In this document: in pieces, positions 17,355-25,846 of the stretch
How positions within the stretch are numbered: the first letter of the stretch is position 1
Layout: every line of letters starts with the position of its first letter
Source: Bacteroidaceae bacterium
GTDB taxonomy: Bacteria; Bacteroidota; Bacteroidia; Bacteroidales; Bacteroidaceae
Assembly: GCA_017617335.1 (NCBI GenBank)
Contig: JAFZWK010000006.1
Location: forward strand, 1-64,000
DNA length: 64,000 bases
Reading direction: 5' to 3'
Made by a program: the position numbers and the translations under genes
The notes under the pieces: generated by a model
Told to the model about the DNA's origin: nothing
Seen by the model: the letters and a program-made list of their open reading frames with translations, nothing else
Database searches by the model: none

Positions 17355-19388
17355 ATGATGATGAAAAGAATCTTTTTTATATTAGGTTTTATAATGACCT
17401 GCTTTGTGCCCACTTTCGCTCAGATGGTGGACCCTGTACATTTCATAGTGCAGCAGAAGCAAGTATCCGATGATGAATTTGAGGTTGTCTTCAGCGGTAC
17501 GACAGATGCGGGGTGGCATGTCTATGGATCTGACGTTGCTGACGGAGGACCCACTCGTGCTGAACTGACAGTGGAGTCGGGCAAGGGAGTCTCCCCCAAA
17601 GGTAAGCTCCAGATGCGAGGCAAGGTGATACGCACGATGGATGAGCTCTTTGGGATGCAGGTATCTTATATGGAGGGCAAGGTCATCTTTGCCCAGAAGT
17701 TTTCCATTACGGAGCCCAAATACAGCGTATCAGGCTATCTGACTTATGGAGCCTGTAACGATCAGAATTGCATGCCTCCAACTCATGTGGATTTTGCCTT
17801 CTCAGGTTCTCACAAGATTGCAGAAAAGCCTGTTGAGAAAGTTCCTGAGGAAGTCGTTTCCCTTGATTCTGAGGAGGTTGATACCACTGAAGTAGAACCA
17901 GCAACCTCAATCTCCCAATCTGACCTTTGGGCACCTGTTATCGATGAACTCAAAGCCCTGCAGGATGACACGCTTCAATCCACTTCCGACAAGTCTCTTT
18001 GGAAGATCTTCTTGTTGGGTTTGCTTGGTGGTTTTGTGGCGTTGCTCACCCCCTGCGTATGGCCTATTATCCCCATGACAGTCAGTTTCTTCCTGAAACG
18101 CGCTCAGAACAAGAAATCTGGCATACGCGATGCCATCACGTATGGCATCAGCATCGTCGTCATCTATGTATTGCTGGGGCTGCTCGTCACTCTTATCTTT
18201 GGAGCCAGTGCCCTCAATGCGCTTAGCACGAATGCCGTCTTCAACATCTTCTTTTTCCTGATGCTGGTGGTCTTTGCGGCCAGTTTCTTGGGAGGATTTG
18301 ATATCACATTGCCCAGCAGTTGGACGAATGCTGTCGACCGCAAGTCAGAGTCGACTACAGGCCTCCTCAGCATCTTTCTCATGGCCTTTACCCTTGTGCT
18401 GGTCAGCTTCTCCTGCACAGGTCCCATCATAGGATTCCTGCTTGTTGAAGTGGGTTCCAGTGGCTCCATTCTTGCCCCCACTATCGGCATGCTTGGCTTT
18501 GCTGTTGCGTTGGCACTTCCTTTTGCCCTCTTCGCCATGTTCCCCACTTGGCTCAAGAGTGTCCCCAAGAGCGGCAACTGGATGAACTGCATTAAGGTCT
18601 GCCTAGGTTTCATTGAACTGGCATTCTCCCTCAAGTTCCTCTCTGTAGCCGATTTGGCATATGGATGGCACATCCTCGACCGCGAGACCTTCCTCGCCCT
18701 TTGGATTGTCATCTTCACCCTGATGGGAGCTTATCTCATCGGCTGGATACGATTCCCTCATGATGAGGACGAGTACAACGAGATGGGTGAGGTCATCGTC
18801 AACCCTCGTACCAGCGTCACCCGCTTCTTCTTGGCTCTTATCTCCTTCGCATTCGCCATCTATATGGTGCCTGGTCTGTGGGGAGCCCCTTGCAAGGCCG
18901 TTAGTGCGTTCACTCCCCCCATGAGCACCCAAGACTTCAATCTCTCCCATAACGAGGTGGAGGCGCGTTTTCAGGATTACGACGAAGGAATGGCATACGC
19001 TCGTGCCCACAAGATGCCAGTCATGCTGGATTTCACAGGCTTTGGATGCGTGAATTGCCGCAAGATGGAAGCTGCCGTATGGACGGATTCTCGAGTCGCG
19101 GAGATCCTGAACGAGAAGTATGTTCTCATCAGCCTCTACGTAGACGAGAAGACTGCCCTTCCAGAGCCCATCATCGTAGAGGAGAATGGTTCCCCTGTGA
19201 AGCTTCGTACCGTTGGAGACAAGTGGAGTTACCTGCAGCGCGTCAAGTTTGGAGCCAACGCTCAACCCTTCTATGTCCTGCTCGACAACGAGGGCCATCC
19301 TCTCAGTGCATCCTACTCTTACGACGAGGATATCTCCGCCTACCAAGCCTTTTTACAGAATGGTCTGGAAATGTACAGAGACAGGTAA
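17355..19388 (+). CDS. dsbD: Thiol:disulfide interchange protein DsbD family
   Basis: A membrane protein of about 677 residues that moves electrons from cytoplasmic thioredoxin to periplasmic thiols. Order: signal peptide; N-terminal beta-sandwich DsbD-alpha-like domain ending near 'YGACNDQNCMPP' with its Cys pair; linker; eight-helix membrane core with paired Cys ('LLTPCVWPIIPM' and 'SFSCTGPIIG'); C-terminal thioredoxin-like domain with CVNC (C565/C568). All three redox Cys pairs appear intact. The start was placed at 17355 (MMMKRIFF...) because the upstream ATG at 17325 lies before the -7 box; 17361 is equally possible. The first 22-bp repeat array begins 52 bp after its stop. Confidence 0.9.
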   Translation: MMMKRIFFILGFIMTCFVPTFAQMVDPVHFIVQQKQVSDDEFEVVFSGTTDAGWHVYGSDVADGGPTRAELTVESGKGVSPKGKLQMRGKVIRTMDELFGMQVSYMEGKVIFAQKFSITEPKYSVSGYLTYGACNDQNCMPPTHVDFAFSGSHKIAEKPVEKVPEEVVSLDSEEVDTTEVEPATSISQSDLWAPVIDELKALQDDTLQSTSDKSLWKIFLLGLLGGFVALLTPCVWPIIPMTVSFFLKRAQNKKSGIRDAITYGISIVVIYVLLGLLVTLIFGASALNALSTNAVFNIFFFLMLVVFAASFLGGFDITLPSSWTNAVDRKSESTTGLLSIFLMAFTLVLVSFSCTGPIIGFLLVEVGSSGSILAPTIGMLGFAVALALPFALFAMFPTWLKSVPKSGNWMNCIKVCLGFIELAFSLKFLSVADLAYGWHILDRETFLALWIVIFTLMGAYLIGWIRFPHDEDEYNEMGEVIVNPRTSVTRFFLALISFAFAIYMVPGLWGAPCKAVSAFTPPMSTQDFNLSHNEVEARFQDYDEGMAYARAHKMPVMLDFTGFGCVNCRKMEAAVWTDSRVAEILNEKYVLISLYVDEKTALPEPIIVEENGSPVKLRTVGDKWSYLQRVKFGANAQPFYVLLDNEGHPLSASYSYDEDISAYQAFLQNGLEMYRDR

Positions 19389-19439
19389 GCAGCATCTCCT
19401 TTTTCTGCAACTCCCCCCATCCTGTGACCTTTGGAAACA

Positions 19440-19537
19440 CAACACGTCGAAACCCCAAACACAACGTGTTGTCTTCGCCATTTCAACACGTTGATTTCTC
19501 AATCACAACGTGTTGATTTCTCAATCACAACACGTTG
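19440..19537. repeat. Array A: five CAAC[AC/GT]GTTG units phased at 22 bp
   Basis: Units start at 19440, 19462, 19484, 19506 and 19528, exactly 22 bp apart. The central dinucleotide alternates AC, GT, AC, GT, AC, so neighbouring units are inverted copies. Four units are perfect; the first reads CAACACGTCG. The last two 12-bp spacers are identical (ATTTCTCAATCA). The array lies between dsbD and the convergent GH130 gene. Confidence 0.95.
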
Positions 19538-19644
19538 TCTTTTTTACATGATTTTGAAGGGAGAAATCACCTTATTCAAACGTGTTTTTGGGCGTACGGA
19601 AAAAATACGGATGTTCGTCCAAGGATATGTTTTACCATGTAGTT

Positions 19645-20766
19645 TTATGGCTCAAAGATTGCTACGCTGACACGAGAATCAGCACATCCGTAATAGAGGA
19701 ACCATTTGCCTTGGAAGGGAACAAGACCTTCGATAAAGACTGTGCCAGCTGGATATTGTCCGCTTTTTTCAAAGTCTGCCTCAGGGACGAAGAAGGGCGT
19801 GTCTAGACGGTCAATCAGTCGAGTTGGGTCCTTGGCTGAGAAGAGCGCCTGGCCAGCACAATAGGAGTTGGCAGTATAGCGTGTATCTCGACGGCTGTCT
19901 CCTCTGTTCTTCCCATTATAGAAAAGAAGGATTCCCTTGCTGGTCAGGATGGCTGGAGGACCGCATTCCGTGAGATCGCTGTCGAAATAGCCATCTCTGG
20001 TGTCCATTACGTGAAGGAGTTCGCCTTGAGCATTCTCAATTGGTGTCCAATGGATGAGATCCTCTGAGGTGGCTACGTTAACGAAACGCTCGCCCCAAAG
20101 CATCCAGTACTTGCCTTTAATCTTGGCTATCACCTGCTGGTCTTTCTTCATTCGGGTGACGATGGAGCCTGACTTGCAGAACATATCCTTATATTTGCCA
20201 TCATAGGCTTCGCTGAAGGCAGGACCATGCTTCTGCCAATGAACAAGATCGCGTGAAGTGGCTACAGCCAAACGAGCCACCTTGCGGTTCCATTGGGTGT
20301 ACATCATGACGTATGTGCCATCCTCAGTCATGCAAACGCGTGGGTCCTCACATCCTCCAGGCACTTCATTCTCTGCTTGATTGTCATCTCCTGGAAACAT
20401 GACGGGTGCTCCGTGTCGCTGGAAATGGAGTCCATCAGCACTGGAGGCGTATCCAATGCGTGAAGTACGCTTGCCGATTCCTTGCGCTAACCTGTCTTCA
20501 GCTCGATAAAGAACTGCTACTCGACCATTTATGATGGTGGCGGCAGGGTTGAAGGTATCGCTATACTCCCATGGGATGACTGTCTTACTCATAGGACAGA
20601 GGAAAACGGAAGTGGTATCGGGCGAGATGATAGGATTGATGCCTTGAGGGCGATGAAAGCCTATCCAGGCCCAACTCTTGTCTGTTTGGGCAGGAGCAAT
20701 AGCACTAAACATCAGCAGAGACACAAGAAGAAGGCCTTGCATGTAGGAATTGTTGAATTTTTTCAT
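19645..20766 (-). CDS. Secreted glycoside hydrolase family 130 enzyme
   Basis: A 373-residue five-bladed beta-propeller protein of the GH130/GH43-like group with a signal peptide (LLLVSLLMFSAIAPAQ, cut near residue 27). Typical GH130 motifs are 'NPAATIINGRVAVLYRAED' (73-91), 'SRIGYASSADG' and 'GGCEDPRV' (137-144). GH130 enzymes act on beta-mannosides, either as phosphorylases or as hydrolases. Because it is exported, a hydrolase acting on beta-1,2-mannosides is more plausible than a phosphorylase, but this is inference. It is the last gene of the aroQ-to-GH130 operon, 13 bp after the sulfatase-maturase. Confidence 0.82.
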   Translation of the reverse strand: MKKFNNSYMQGLLLVSLLMFSAIAPAQTDKSWAWIGFHRPQGINPIISPDTTSVFLCPMSKTVIPWEYSDTFNPAATIINGRVAVLYRAEDRLAQGIGKRTSRIGYASSADGLHFQRHGAPVMFPGDDNQAENEVPGGCEDPRVCMTEDGTYVMMYTQWNRKVARLAVATSRDLVHWQKHGPAFSEAYDGKYKDMFCKSGSIVTRMKKDQQVIAKIKGKYWMLWGERFVNVATSEDLIHWTPIENAQGELLHVMDTRDGYFDSDLTECGPPAILTSKGILLFYNGKNRGDSRRDTRYTANSYCAGQALFSAKDPTRLIDRLDTPFFVPEADFEKSGQYPAGTVFIEGLVPFQGKWFLYYGCADSRVSVAIFEP

Positions 20767-20779
20767 TATGATTGAAGCT

Positions 20780-21991
20780 TTAGAATTGATTCATTACACC
20801 TGCCGCAGGACGGCCAGCAAGGAGTTCTTCTCGCATGTAATCCATCTGAGGGGCAACGTGCTGGAAATACTGACGATAACCAGCACAGAGATAGTTGAGA
20901 CCTGGCTCACCATCTGCAGTCCGCATAAAACGGAGTCGAGGACACTCGCCATGACAGGCATGTAACCACTCACATACCTTGCATTGGCGAGGGAGACCTT
21001 TTTCCTTGAGTTGACTAAACGCATTTTGTTTAGTGCCATAGAGCATCTGGGGCAGGCCGTCGGTCATGACATTGCCCAAACGGTATTCTGGGAACACAAA
21101 GTGATCGCAGCTGTAGAGATCTCCGTTATACTCCATCACGACTGCATGTCCACACTCTCGCGCCAATGTGCAGAGGCCTGGATCCACTCCACACCAGCCT
21201 GCCAACGTTGCATCGAATATTTGGACAAAAATGTTTCCTACATCACGACGCACCCATTCATCGAAGATTTCACAAAGAAAAGTTCCCCATTGAGCAGGTG
21301 TGATGCTGAAAGGAGCAATGGGGCAATCCTTGTCGAGCATTTGGGCCAGATGACGGCCATCGCGATGCTGCAGGATGCGTTCCACCACAGGTGAGAACTG
21401 CAGGTATCGGCAATGGAGCGTGTCGCGAAAGAAACGATAGAATTCCAGCGGATGCTCTACATTGCGACGGTTGACGGTGGCCATTGCATTCCACTCCACT
21501 CCGTATCTCTCCATTAAGTGGATATTGTCGACCACACGTTGCCAGGAAGGCCTCCCCTGGCTGTCTGTGCGATACGCATCGTGCATCTCCTGGGTCCCAT
21601 CGATACTGATGCCCACCAGCCATCCCTCGTCATGAAGGAAGCGGCACCACTCGTCGTCGAGCATCAACCCATTGGTTTGCAGAGAATTGCTAATTCGCCT
21701 GCCTCTTCCATAATACTGTTGCAGACGGATGGCTTTCTTATAGAAACTCAGGGGACGCATCAAGGGCTCTCCACCATGCCAAGTAAAGAGTATGTCCTGC
21801 AGACTGTTTGTTTCAATGTAAGAACGAATATAAGCTTCGAGCACATCGTCGGACATCTGGTGACGTGTACCATGCTCGTAAAGGTGCTGCTTCTCCAAGT
21901 AATAGCAGTATTCGCAACGCAGATTGCAGTGAGCTCCAGCAGGCTTAGCCATCACATAGAGCGGACGTGCAAAGAGATTGAGAGTGGACAT
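20780..21991 (-). CDS. Anaerobic sulfatase-maturating enzyme (radical SAM)
   Basis: A 403-residue radical SAM enzyme. The cluster-binding motif is CNLRCEYC (C22, C26, C29); the C-terminal SPASM domain shows cysteines around 'CTLARECG', 'YSCDHF' and 'CKVCEWLHACHGEC'. The family turns an active-site Cys or Ser of sulfatases into formylglycine without oxygen. The opening 'LYVMAKPAGAHCNLRC' and 'TWHGGEPLMR' fit this subgroup. No sulfatase gene is present in the window, so its clients must be encoded elsewhere. It lies between the LolC/E-type permease and the GH130 gene with 13-bp gaps on both sides. Confidence 0.88.
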   Translation of the reverse strand: MSTLNLFARPLYVMAKPAGAHCNLRCEYCYYLEKQHLYEHGTRHQMSDDVLEAYIRSYIETNSLQDILFTWHGGEPLMRPLSFYKKAIRLQQYYGRGRRISNSLQTNGLMLDDEWCRFLHDEGWLVGISIDGTQEMHDAYRTDSQGRPSWQRVVDNIHLMERYGVEWNAMATVNRRNVEHPLEFYRFFRDTLHCRYLQFSPVVERILQHRDGRHLAQMLDKDCPIAPFSITPAQWGTFLCEIFDEWVRRDVGNIFVQIFDATLAGWCGVDPGLCTLARECGHAVVMEYNGDLYSCDHFVFPEYRLGNVMTDGLPQMLYGTKQNAFSQLKEKGLPRQCKVCEWLHACHGECPRLRFMRTADGEPGLNYLCAGYRQYFQHVAPQMDYMREELLAGRPAAGVMNQF

Positions 21992-22004
21992 TGAAAAGAG
22001 CTGG

Positions 22005-23231
22005 TTAGAGGAAATTCTTGCTGAGGTAATGAACTGGATACCAGACGGAGATCCATCCTATTACCAGAACGGTGAGGAAGATGAGCAGAATGTCATCAAA
22101 ATGCACACTGACAGGATAATCTTCGACGATGAAACTGCCTGCACTGTTGCCCATCGAGATGAGGCCGAACTCTTGTTGCAACCAGCATAAGAGCAAACCA
22201 AGCAGAATGCCCAAAATGGCTCCTGCTGCGCTGATCATCCATCCCTCAAAAATAAAAATGTGGCAAATATCGTCGTTGTTGGCTCCCATCGAGTGCAAAG
22301 TACCCACGTCAGCCTTCTTATCTATCATGAGCATGGATAGCGAACCAATGATATTGAAGCAAGCCACAAGCAGGATGAAGGTGAGGAAGAGATAGGAAAT
22401 AAATTTCTCGATGCGCATGATGCGGAAGACATCTTCCTGCTGTTCGTAGCGATCCTGCACCTGGAATCTGTTACCCACCATCTGCTGTATTTCCTTTTTG
22501 GCTTTGTCCACATTGGTGCCTTTCGTAAGTTTCAGTTCCACACTTGAGACGCGACCTTCTTGGTCGAAAAGGCGTTGAGCGAATCCCAAACTGGTGAGGA
22601 TATAATTGGCATCATATTTACCCTGTTGGACCATGAAGACAACACCAGGACTATTGAGTTCATCATGATTGAAAGAACTCAGTGGATTGGCCAGATTCAC
22701 CCGCTCACCTCGACGTGGGGCATATATTTGGAGAGGGTCCTCGAAAAAGGCTCCAATCCCCAAGCGACTTGCCAACTGGATGCCTACTACGCCATATTCA
22801 AGGACATCGGCATGAAGCACGAAGGAACCATCGCCATAAAGCAGCTGGCTCAGTTTTGCCTGAGAAGCGAAACTGTCGTCTACTCCCTTAATGGTTACAA
22901 CGTATTGATGGTCATCTCGAACCACGAGGGCTTGATCCTCCATGACAGGCGTGTAAATGTCCACCAAAGGAGAAGCCTTGAGCTTCATTAACACAGGGTC
23001 GTCGGCCTTAACGGAACGTCCTTCCACCAAACTGACTCTCAACTGAGGATCAAAGGCAGTGAACAGGCTGGCTATCAAATCCTGGAATCCATTAAACACA
23101 CTGAGAGTGCAGACCAAAGCCATCGTTGCAATGGCCACCCCCATCACAGAAATGCCACTGATGATGTTGATAGCATGATGACTCTTACGACTGAAGAGAT
23201 ATCGGCGTGCTATGTAAAAAGGATAATTCAC
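22005..23231 (-). CDS. LolC/LolE-like ABC transporter permease (FtsX family)
   Basis: A 408-residue inner-membrane permease. The N-terminus 'YPFYIARRYLF' followed by a first membrane helix (about 20-45), a large periplasmic domain and three C-terminal helices match the LolC/E layout. This family works with the LolD ATPase to release lipoproteins from the inner membrane. The matching ATPase is not adjacent, which is common in Bacteroidetes. It follows rbfA by 29 bp. Confidence 0.85.
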   Translation of the reverse strand: MNYPFYIARRYLFSRKSHHAINIISGISVMGVAIATMALVCTLSVFNGFQDLIASLFTAFDPQLRVSLVEGRSVKADDPVLMKLKASPLVDIYTPVMEDQALVVRDDHQYVVTIKGVDDSFASQAKLSQLLYGDGSFVLHADVLEYGVVGIQLASRLGIGAFFEDPLQIYAPRRGERVNLANPLSSFNHDELNSPGVVFMVQQGKYDANYILTSLGFAQRLFDQEGRVSSVELKLTKGTNVDKAKKEIQQMVGNRFQVQDRYEQQEDVFRIMRIEKFISYLFLTFILLVACFNIIGSLSMLMIDKKADVGTLHSMGANNDDICHIFIFEGWMISAAGAILGILLGLLLCWLQQEFGLISMGNSAGSFIVEDYPVSVHFDDILLIFLTVLVIGWISVWYPVHYLSKNFL

Positions 23232-23260
23232 AGGGTAAAGTTGGGGATGTTTTTACTTCT

Positions 23261-23596
23261 TCACTTCTTCAGCAATTCGTCAATATGTTCAGCATAATCC
23301 AACGAGTCGTCAACAAAGAATTTCAATTCAGGAATGATGCGAAGCTGTCTGCCAACGCGAGTCCCCAATTCATAACGAACTTGGCGAACATTCTCGTTGA
23401 TGTTTCCTACTATTTCCTCAGCTCGTTCACTGGGGAAAACACTGAGATAAACACGGCATACACTCAGGTCTGGACTGATGCGGCAGATACTTACACTCAC
23501 CAGGACTCCATGCATTGCCCTGGTTTGACGTTGGAACATTTCGCTCAGTTCCTTTTGGATGAGCCGTGCTATCTTGTTTTGTCTGGTTGTTTCCAT
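23261..23596 (-). CDS. rbfA: Ribosome-binding factor A
   Basis: A 111-residue KH-fold protein needed for late 30S subunit assembly and 16S rRNA 5'-end maturation. Recognised by 'RQNKIARLIQKELSEMF' at the start, 'ISPDLSVCRVYLSVFP' in the middle and 'IPELKFFVDDSLDYAEHIDELL' at the end. It is in an operon downstream of the O-methyltransferase, with a 29-bp gap. Confidence 0.92.
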   Translation of the reverse strand: METTRQNKIARLIQKELSEMFQRQTRAMHGVLVSVSICRISPDLSVCRVYLSVFPSERAEEIVGNINENVRQVRYELGTRVGRQLRIIPELKFFVDDSLDYAEHIDELLKK

Positions 23597-23625
23597 ACAA
23601 TATTTCTTTCTTGTTTTTTTCTTCT

Positions 23626-24267
23626 TTATTTCACACGAATGATGGTGAGTCCATCACGAAGCGTCAGGATGACTTTCTCAACACGTTGATCTTGGGAAAT
23701 CAACTCGTTGAAAGCTTGCACTCCACGTGTCTGCAAATCGCTCTCGCGAGGATGCTCTTCCAAAACGTGGTTGTACCAGAGGGTATTGTCAGCCAGAATA
23801 AAGCCTCCTTTGCGCAGTCGCGGCAGAATCATCTCGTAGTAATCCACGTATTGTCGTTTGTCTGCATCGATGAAGGCCATATCCCACTGTACATCCATCT
23901 GGGGAAGCAATTTCAAGGCATCTCCTATGTGGAGATGAAGTCTGTCGGCATAAGGACTCCCATCAAACCATTTGCGGATGAAATCTTCTTGTTCATCAAA
24001 AATCTCAAATGTGTGCAACTCTGCATCTGGCTCAAGCGCTTCAGCCATGGAGAGGGCACTATAGCCGCTGAAGGTTCCCAACTCGAGGAGCATGTGGGGT
24101 CGTACCATATGGACCAGCATCTTTAAAAGACGACCCTGAAGATGTCCGCTCGCCATCTGTCCATAAGAGAGACGCAGCTGTGTGTCACGCCAGAGAGCAT
24201 GCAGATACTCGCCCTCAGGATCGATGTGACGCAGGATATACTCGTCGATGGACTCGTTTTCTGTCAT
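23626..24267 (-). CDS. Class I SAM-dependent O-methyltransferase
   Basis: A 213-residue O-methyltransferase of the family that includes catechol/caffeoyl-CoA-type enzymes. The SAM-binding motif is LLELGTFSGYSALSMAEAL (about 75-93); 'MAFIDADKRQYVDYYE' holds the metal/substrate-binding Asp. The substrate is unknown. The gene contains one copy of CAACACGTTG (23679-23688) that is not phased with any other. It lies 45 bp after aroQ in the same operon. Confidence 0.85.
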   Translation of the reverse strand: MTENESIDEYILRHIDPEGEYLHALWRDTQLRLSYGQMASGHLQGRLLKMLVHMVRPHMLLELGTFSGYSALSMAEALEPDAELHTFEIFDEQEDFIRKWFDGSPYADRLHLHIGDALKLLPQMDVQWDMAFIDADKRQYVDYYEMILPRLRKGGFILADNTLWYNHVLEEHPRESDLQTRGVQAFNELISQDQRVEKVILTLRDGLTIIRVK

Positions 24268-24312
24268 CTCTCGTCGTTCCAGATTATATAAAAGGTCACC
24301 CCAATAAGGTTC

Positions 24313-24756
24313 CTATTCCTCCTCGGCATCATTGGCGACTTTATTGATAATCGCCTGAACAGCCAGCGTATAGCTATCAAGGCCGAACCCACAGATGACT
24401 CCCATGCATGCAGGACTGATTACGCTGTGGCGACGGAACTCTTCACGCTGGTGCACGTTGCTGATATGAACTTCAACAGTGGGAGTGCTCACGCTCTTAA
24501 TGGCATCCAGAATGGCAATGCTGGTATGTGTATAGGCTCCAGCATTGAGTACAATACCATCGCGGTCGAAGCCAACCTCTTGAATCATATTGATGATCTC
24601 ACCCTCCAGATTGCTTTGGAAGTAGTCGATACGGATGTCCCTGTAACGATTGCGCAAATCCTTCAGGTAATCTTCCCACGCACGTTTACCATAAATCTCT
24701 GGCTCACGAATCCCCAAAAGGTTCAGATTAGGGCCATTAATAATTTGAATTCTCAT
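24313..24756 (-). CDS. aroQ: 3-dehydroquinate dehydratase, type II
   Basis: A 147-residue type II enzyme of the shikimate pathway. The N-terminal 'INGPNLNLLGIREPEIYG' carries the catalytic Tyr (Y22). 'LNAGAYTHTSIAILDA' and 'VEVHISNVHQREEFR' complete the active site, and 'SVISPACMGVICGFG' is the usual C-terminal block. It is first in a six-gene minus-strand operon and diverges from xerD with only 42 bp between the starts. Confidence 0.95.
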   Translation of the reverse strand: MRIQIINGPNLNLLGIREPEIYGKRAWEDYLKDLRNRYRDIRIDYFQSNLEGEIINMIQEVGFDRDGIVLNAGAYTHTSIAILDAIKSVSTPTVEVHISNVHQREEFRRHSVISPACMGVICGFGLDSYTLAVQAIINKVANDAEEE

Positions 24757-24774
24757 ATATTTTACTTACTTTTG
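24744..24774 (+). promoter_or_regulatory. Promoter of xerD
   Basis: TTTG (24744-24747), 19 bp, TACTTTTG (24767-24774): a full-consensus promoter whose -33 part lies inside the aroQ start region. The transcription start is near 24781, inside the aroQ -7 box. Confidence 0.6.
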
Positions 24775-24780
24775 TCGTGG

Positions 24781-24788
24781 CAAAGATA
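24781..24788 (-). promoter_or_regulatory. -7 box of aroQ operon
   Basis: The minus strand reads TATCTTTG from 24788 to 24781. It faces and overlaps the xerD promoter, so the two transcripts probably compete for the same DNA. Confidence 0.55.
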
Positions 24789-24798
24789 GGAAGAAAAT

Positions 24799-25728
24799 AT
24801 GAATTTCGAGATAAATAATGTTGGAATTGTGGAGAAAAGTGTACTCAGACGATATCTCCAGTACCTCAGATTGGAGCGTTCGTACACTGACAACACGTTG
24901 GATGCGTACATCAAGGACCTACAAAAGCTGCTCAATTACTATTCTGATGAAGGTATCGATTACAGACAAGTGACTTTAGAACAGCTTGATCAGTTTGCTG
25001 GCACTCTAAGAGACTTGGGAGTATCGCCTCGAAGCACTGCCCGTATCCTGAGTGGAGTACGTTCCTTTTACCGTTTTCTGTCTCTGGAAAAAGAGATTCC
25101 CACCGACCCTACCGAACTGCTAGAGAGTCCTCAAATAGGGAAACATTTGCCAGAAGTGTTGAGCTTGGAGGAAATAGATCGTATTGAAGGAGTGATCGAC
25201 GTGAGCAAACCAGAAGGGCAGCGAGACCGTGCCGTCATCGAAATGTTATATAGTTGCGGCCTTCGTGTGAGCGAGCTCTGCAACCTTAAAATCAGTGATT
25301 TGTATCTCGAAGAGGGCTTTATTCGCGTTCATGGAAAAGGGCGCAAAGAGCGTCTCGTTCCTGTCGGCAGGAAAGCTATCGAAGAACTTCGTACATGGTT
25401 TGTGGCCCGCCAAAGCATTAGAGTAAAACCTGGCGAAGAAGATTACGTCTTTGTTTCCACCAAGCGTGGACGCCACATGAGTCGCATCAGCCTTTTTATT
25501 TTTATCAAACAATATGCCCAAAAGGCAAATATACAGAAAAATATCAGTCCCCATACTTTCCGCCACAGTTTCGCCACTCATCTGCTGGAAGGGGGAGCCA
25601 ATCTGCGTGCCATTCAGGCAATGCTGGGTCACGAGGATATTTCAACTACGGAAATATACATGCATATCGACAGAAGTCATTTGAGAGAAGAAATTCTGGA
25701 GCATCACCCAAGAAATTTGAAGAAGTAG
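24799..25728 (+). CDS. xerD: Tyrosine recombinase XerD-like
   Basis: A 309-residue tyrosine recombinase that resolves chromosome dimers at dif. N-terminal SAM-like core-binding domain (about 13-100), then the catalytic domain with all expected residues: R156 in CGLRVSEL, K180 in HGKGR, H252 and R255 in HTFRHSF, H278 in LGHED and the nucleophile Y287 in EIYMH. The size and lack of phage or transposon context favour the housekeeping XerD over an integrase. The gene contains one isolated CAACACGTTG (24891-24900). Confidence 0.9.
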   Translation: MNFEINNVGIVEKSVLRRYLQYLRLERSYTDNTLDAYIKDLQKLLNYYSDEGIDYRQVTLEQLDQFAGTLRDLGVSPRSTARILSGVRSFYRFLSLEKEIPTDPTELLESPQIGKHLPEVLSLEEIDRIEGVIDVSKPEGQRDRAVIEMLYSCGLRVSELCNLKISDLYLEEGFIRVHGKGRKERLVPVGRKAIEELRTWFVARQSIRVKPGEEDYVFVSTKRGRHMSRISLFIFIKQYAQKANIQKNISPHTFRHSFATHLLEGGANLRAIQAMLGHEDISTTEIYMHIDRSHLREEILEHHPRNLKK

Positions 25729-25772
25729 TGAAAAAATCGCTCCTTGGAAGATATTATTTCATAATAAATGTG

Positions 25773-25780
25773 TAACTTTG
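25773..25780 (+). promoter_or_regulatory. -7 box of the OmpA/TPR lipoprotein gene
   Basis: TAACTTTG, full TAnnTTTG match, 67 bp before the ATG at 25847. No clear -33 element. Confidence 0.45.
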
Positions 25781-25846
25781 CACCCGCAAAAACAGTAAAT
25801 GCTGGAAAAAGCAATAAAAAGTTCAATATAAAATTACATTTGAGAG

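Noticed and set aside
19440..19537. CRISPR array
   Set aside because: The unit is a 10-bp near-palindrome within a 22-bp period with partly conserved 12-bp spacers. CRISPR repeats are longer, spacers are unique and about 30 bp, and no cas genes are present.
24799..25728. Integrase marking a mobile element
   Set aside because: The protein has XerD size and motifs. There are no attachment-site repeats, tRNA or phage genes, and the neighbour aroQ and lipoprotein genes are housekeeping.
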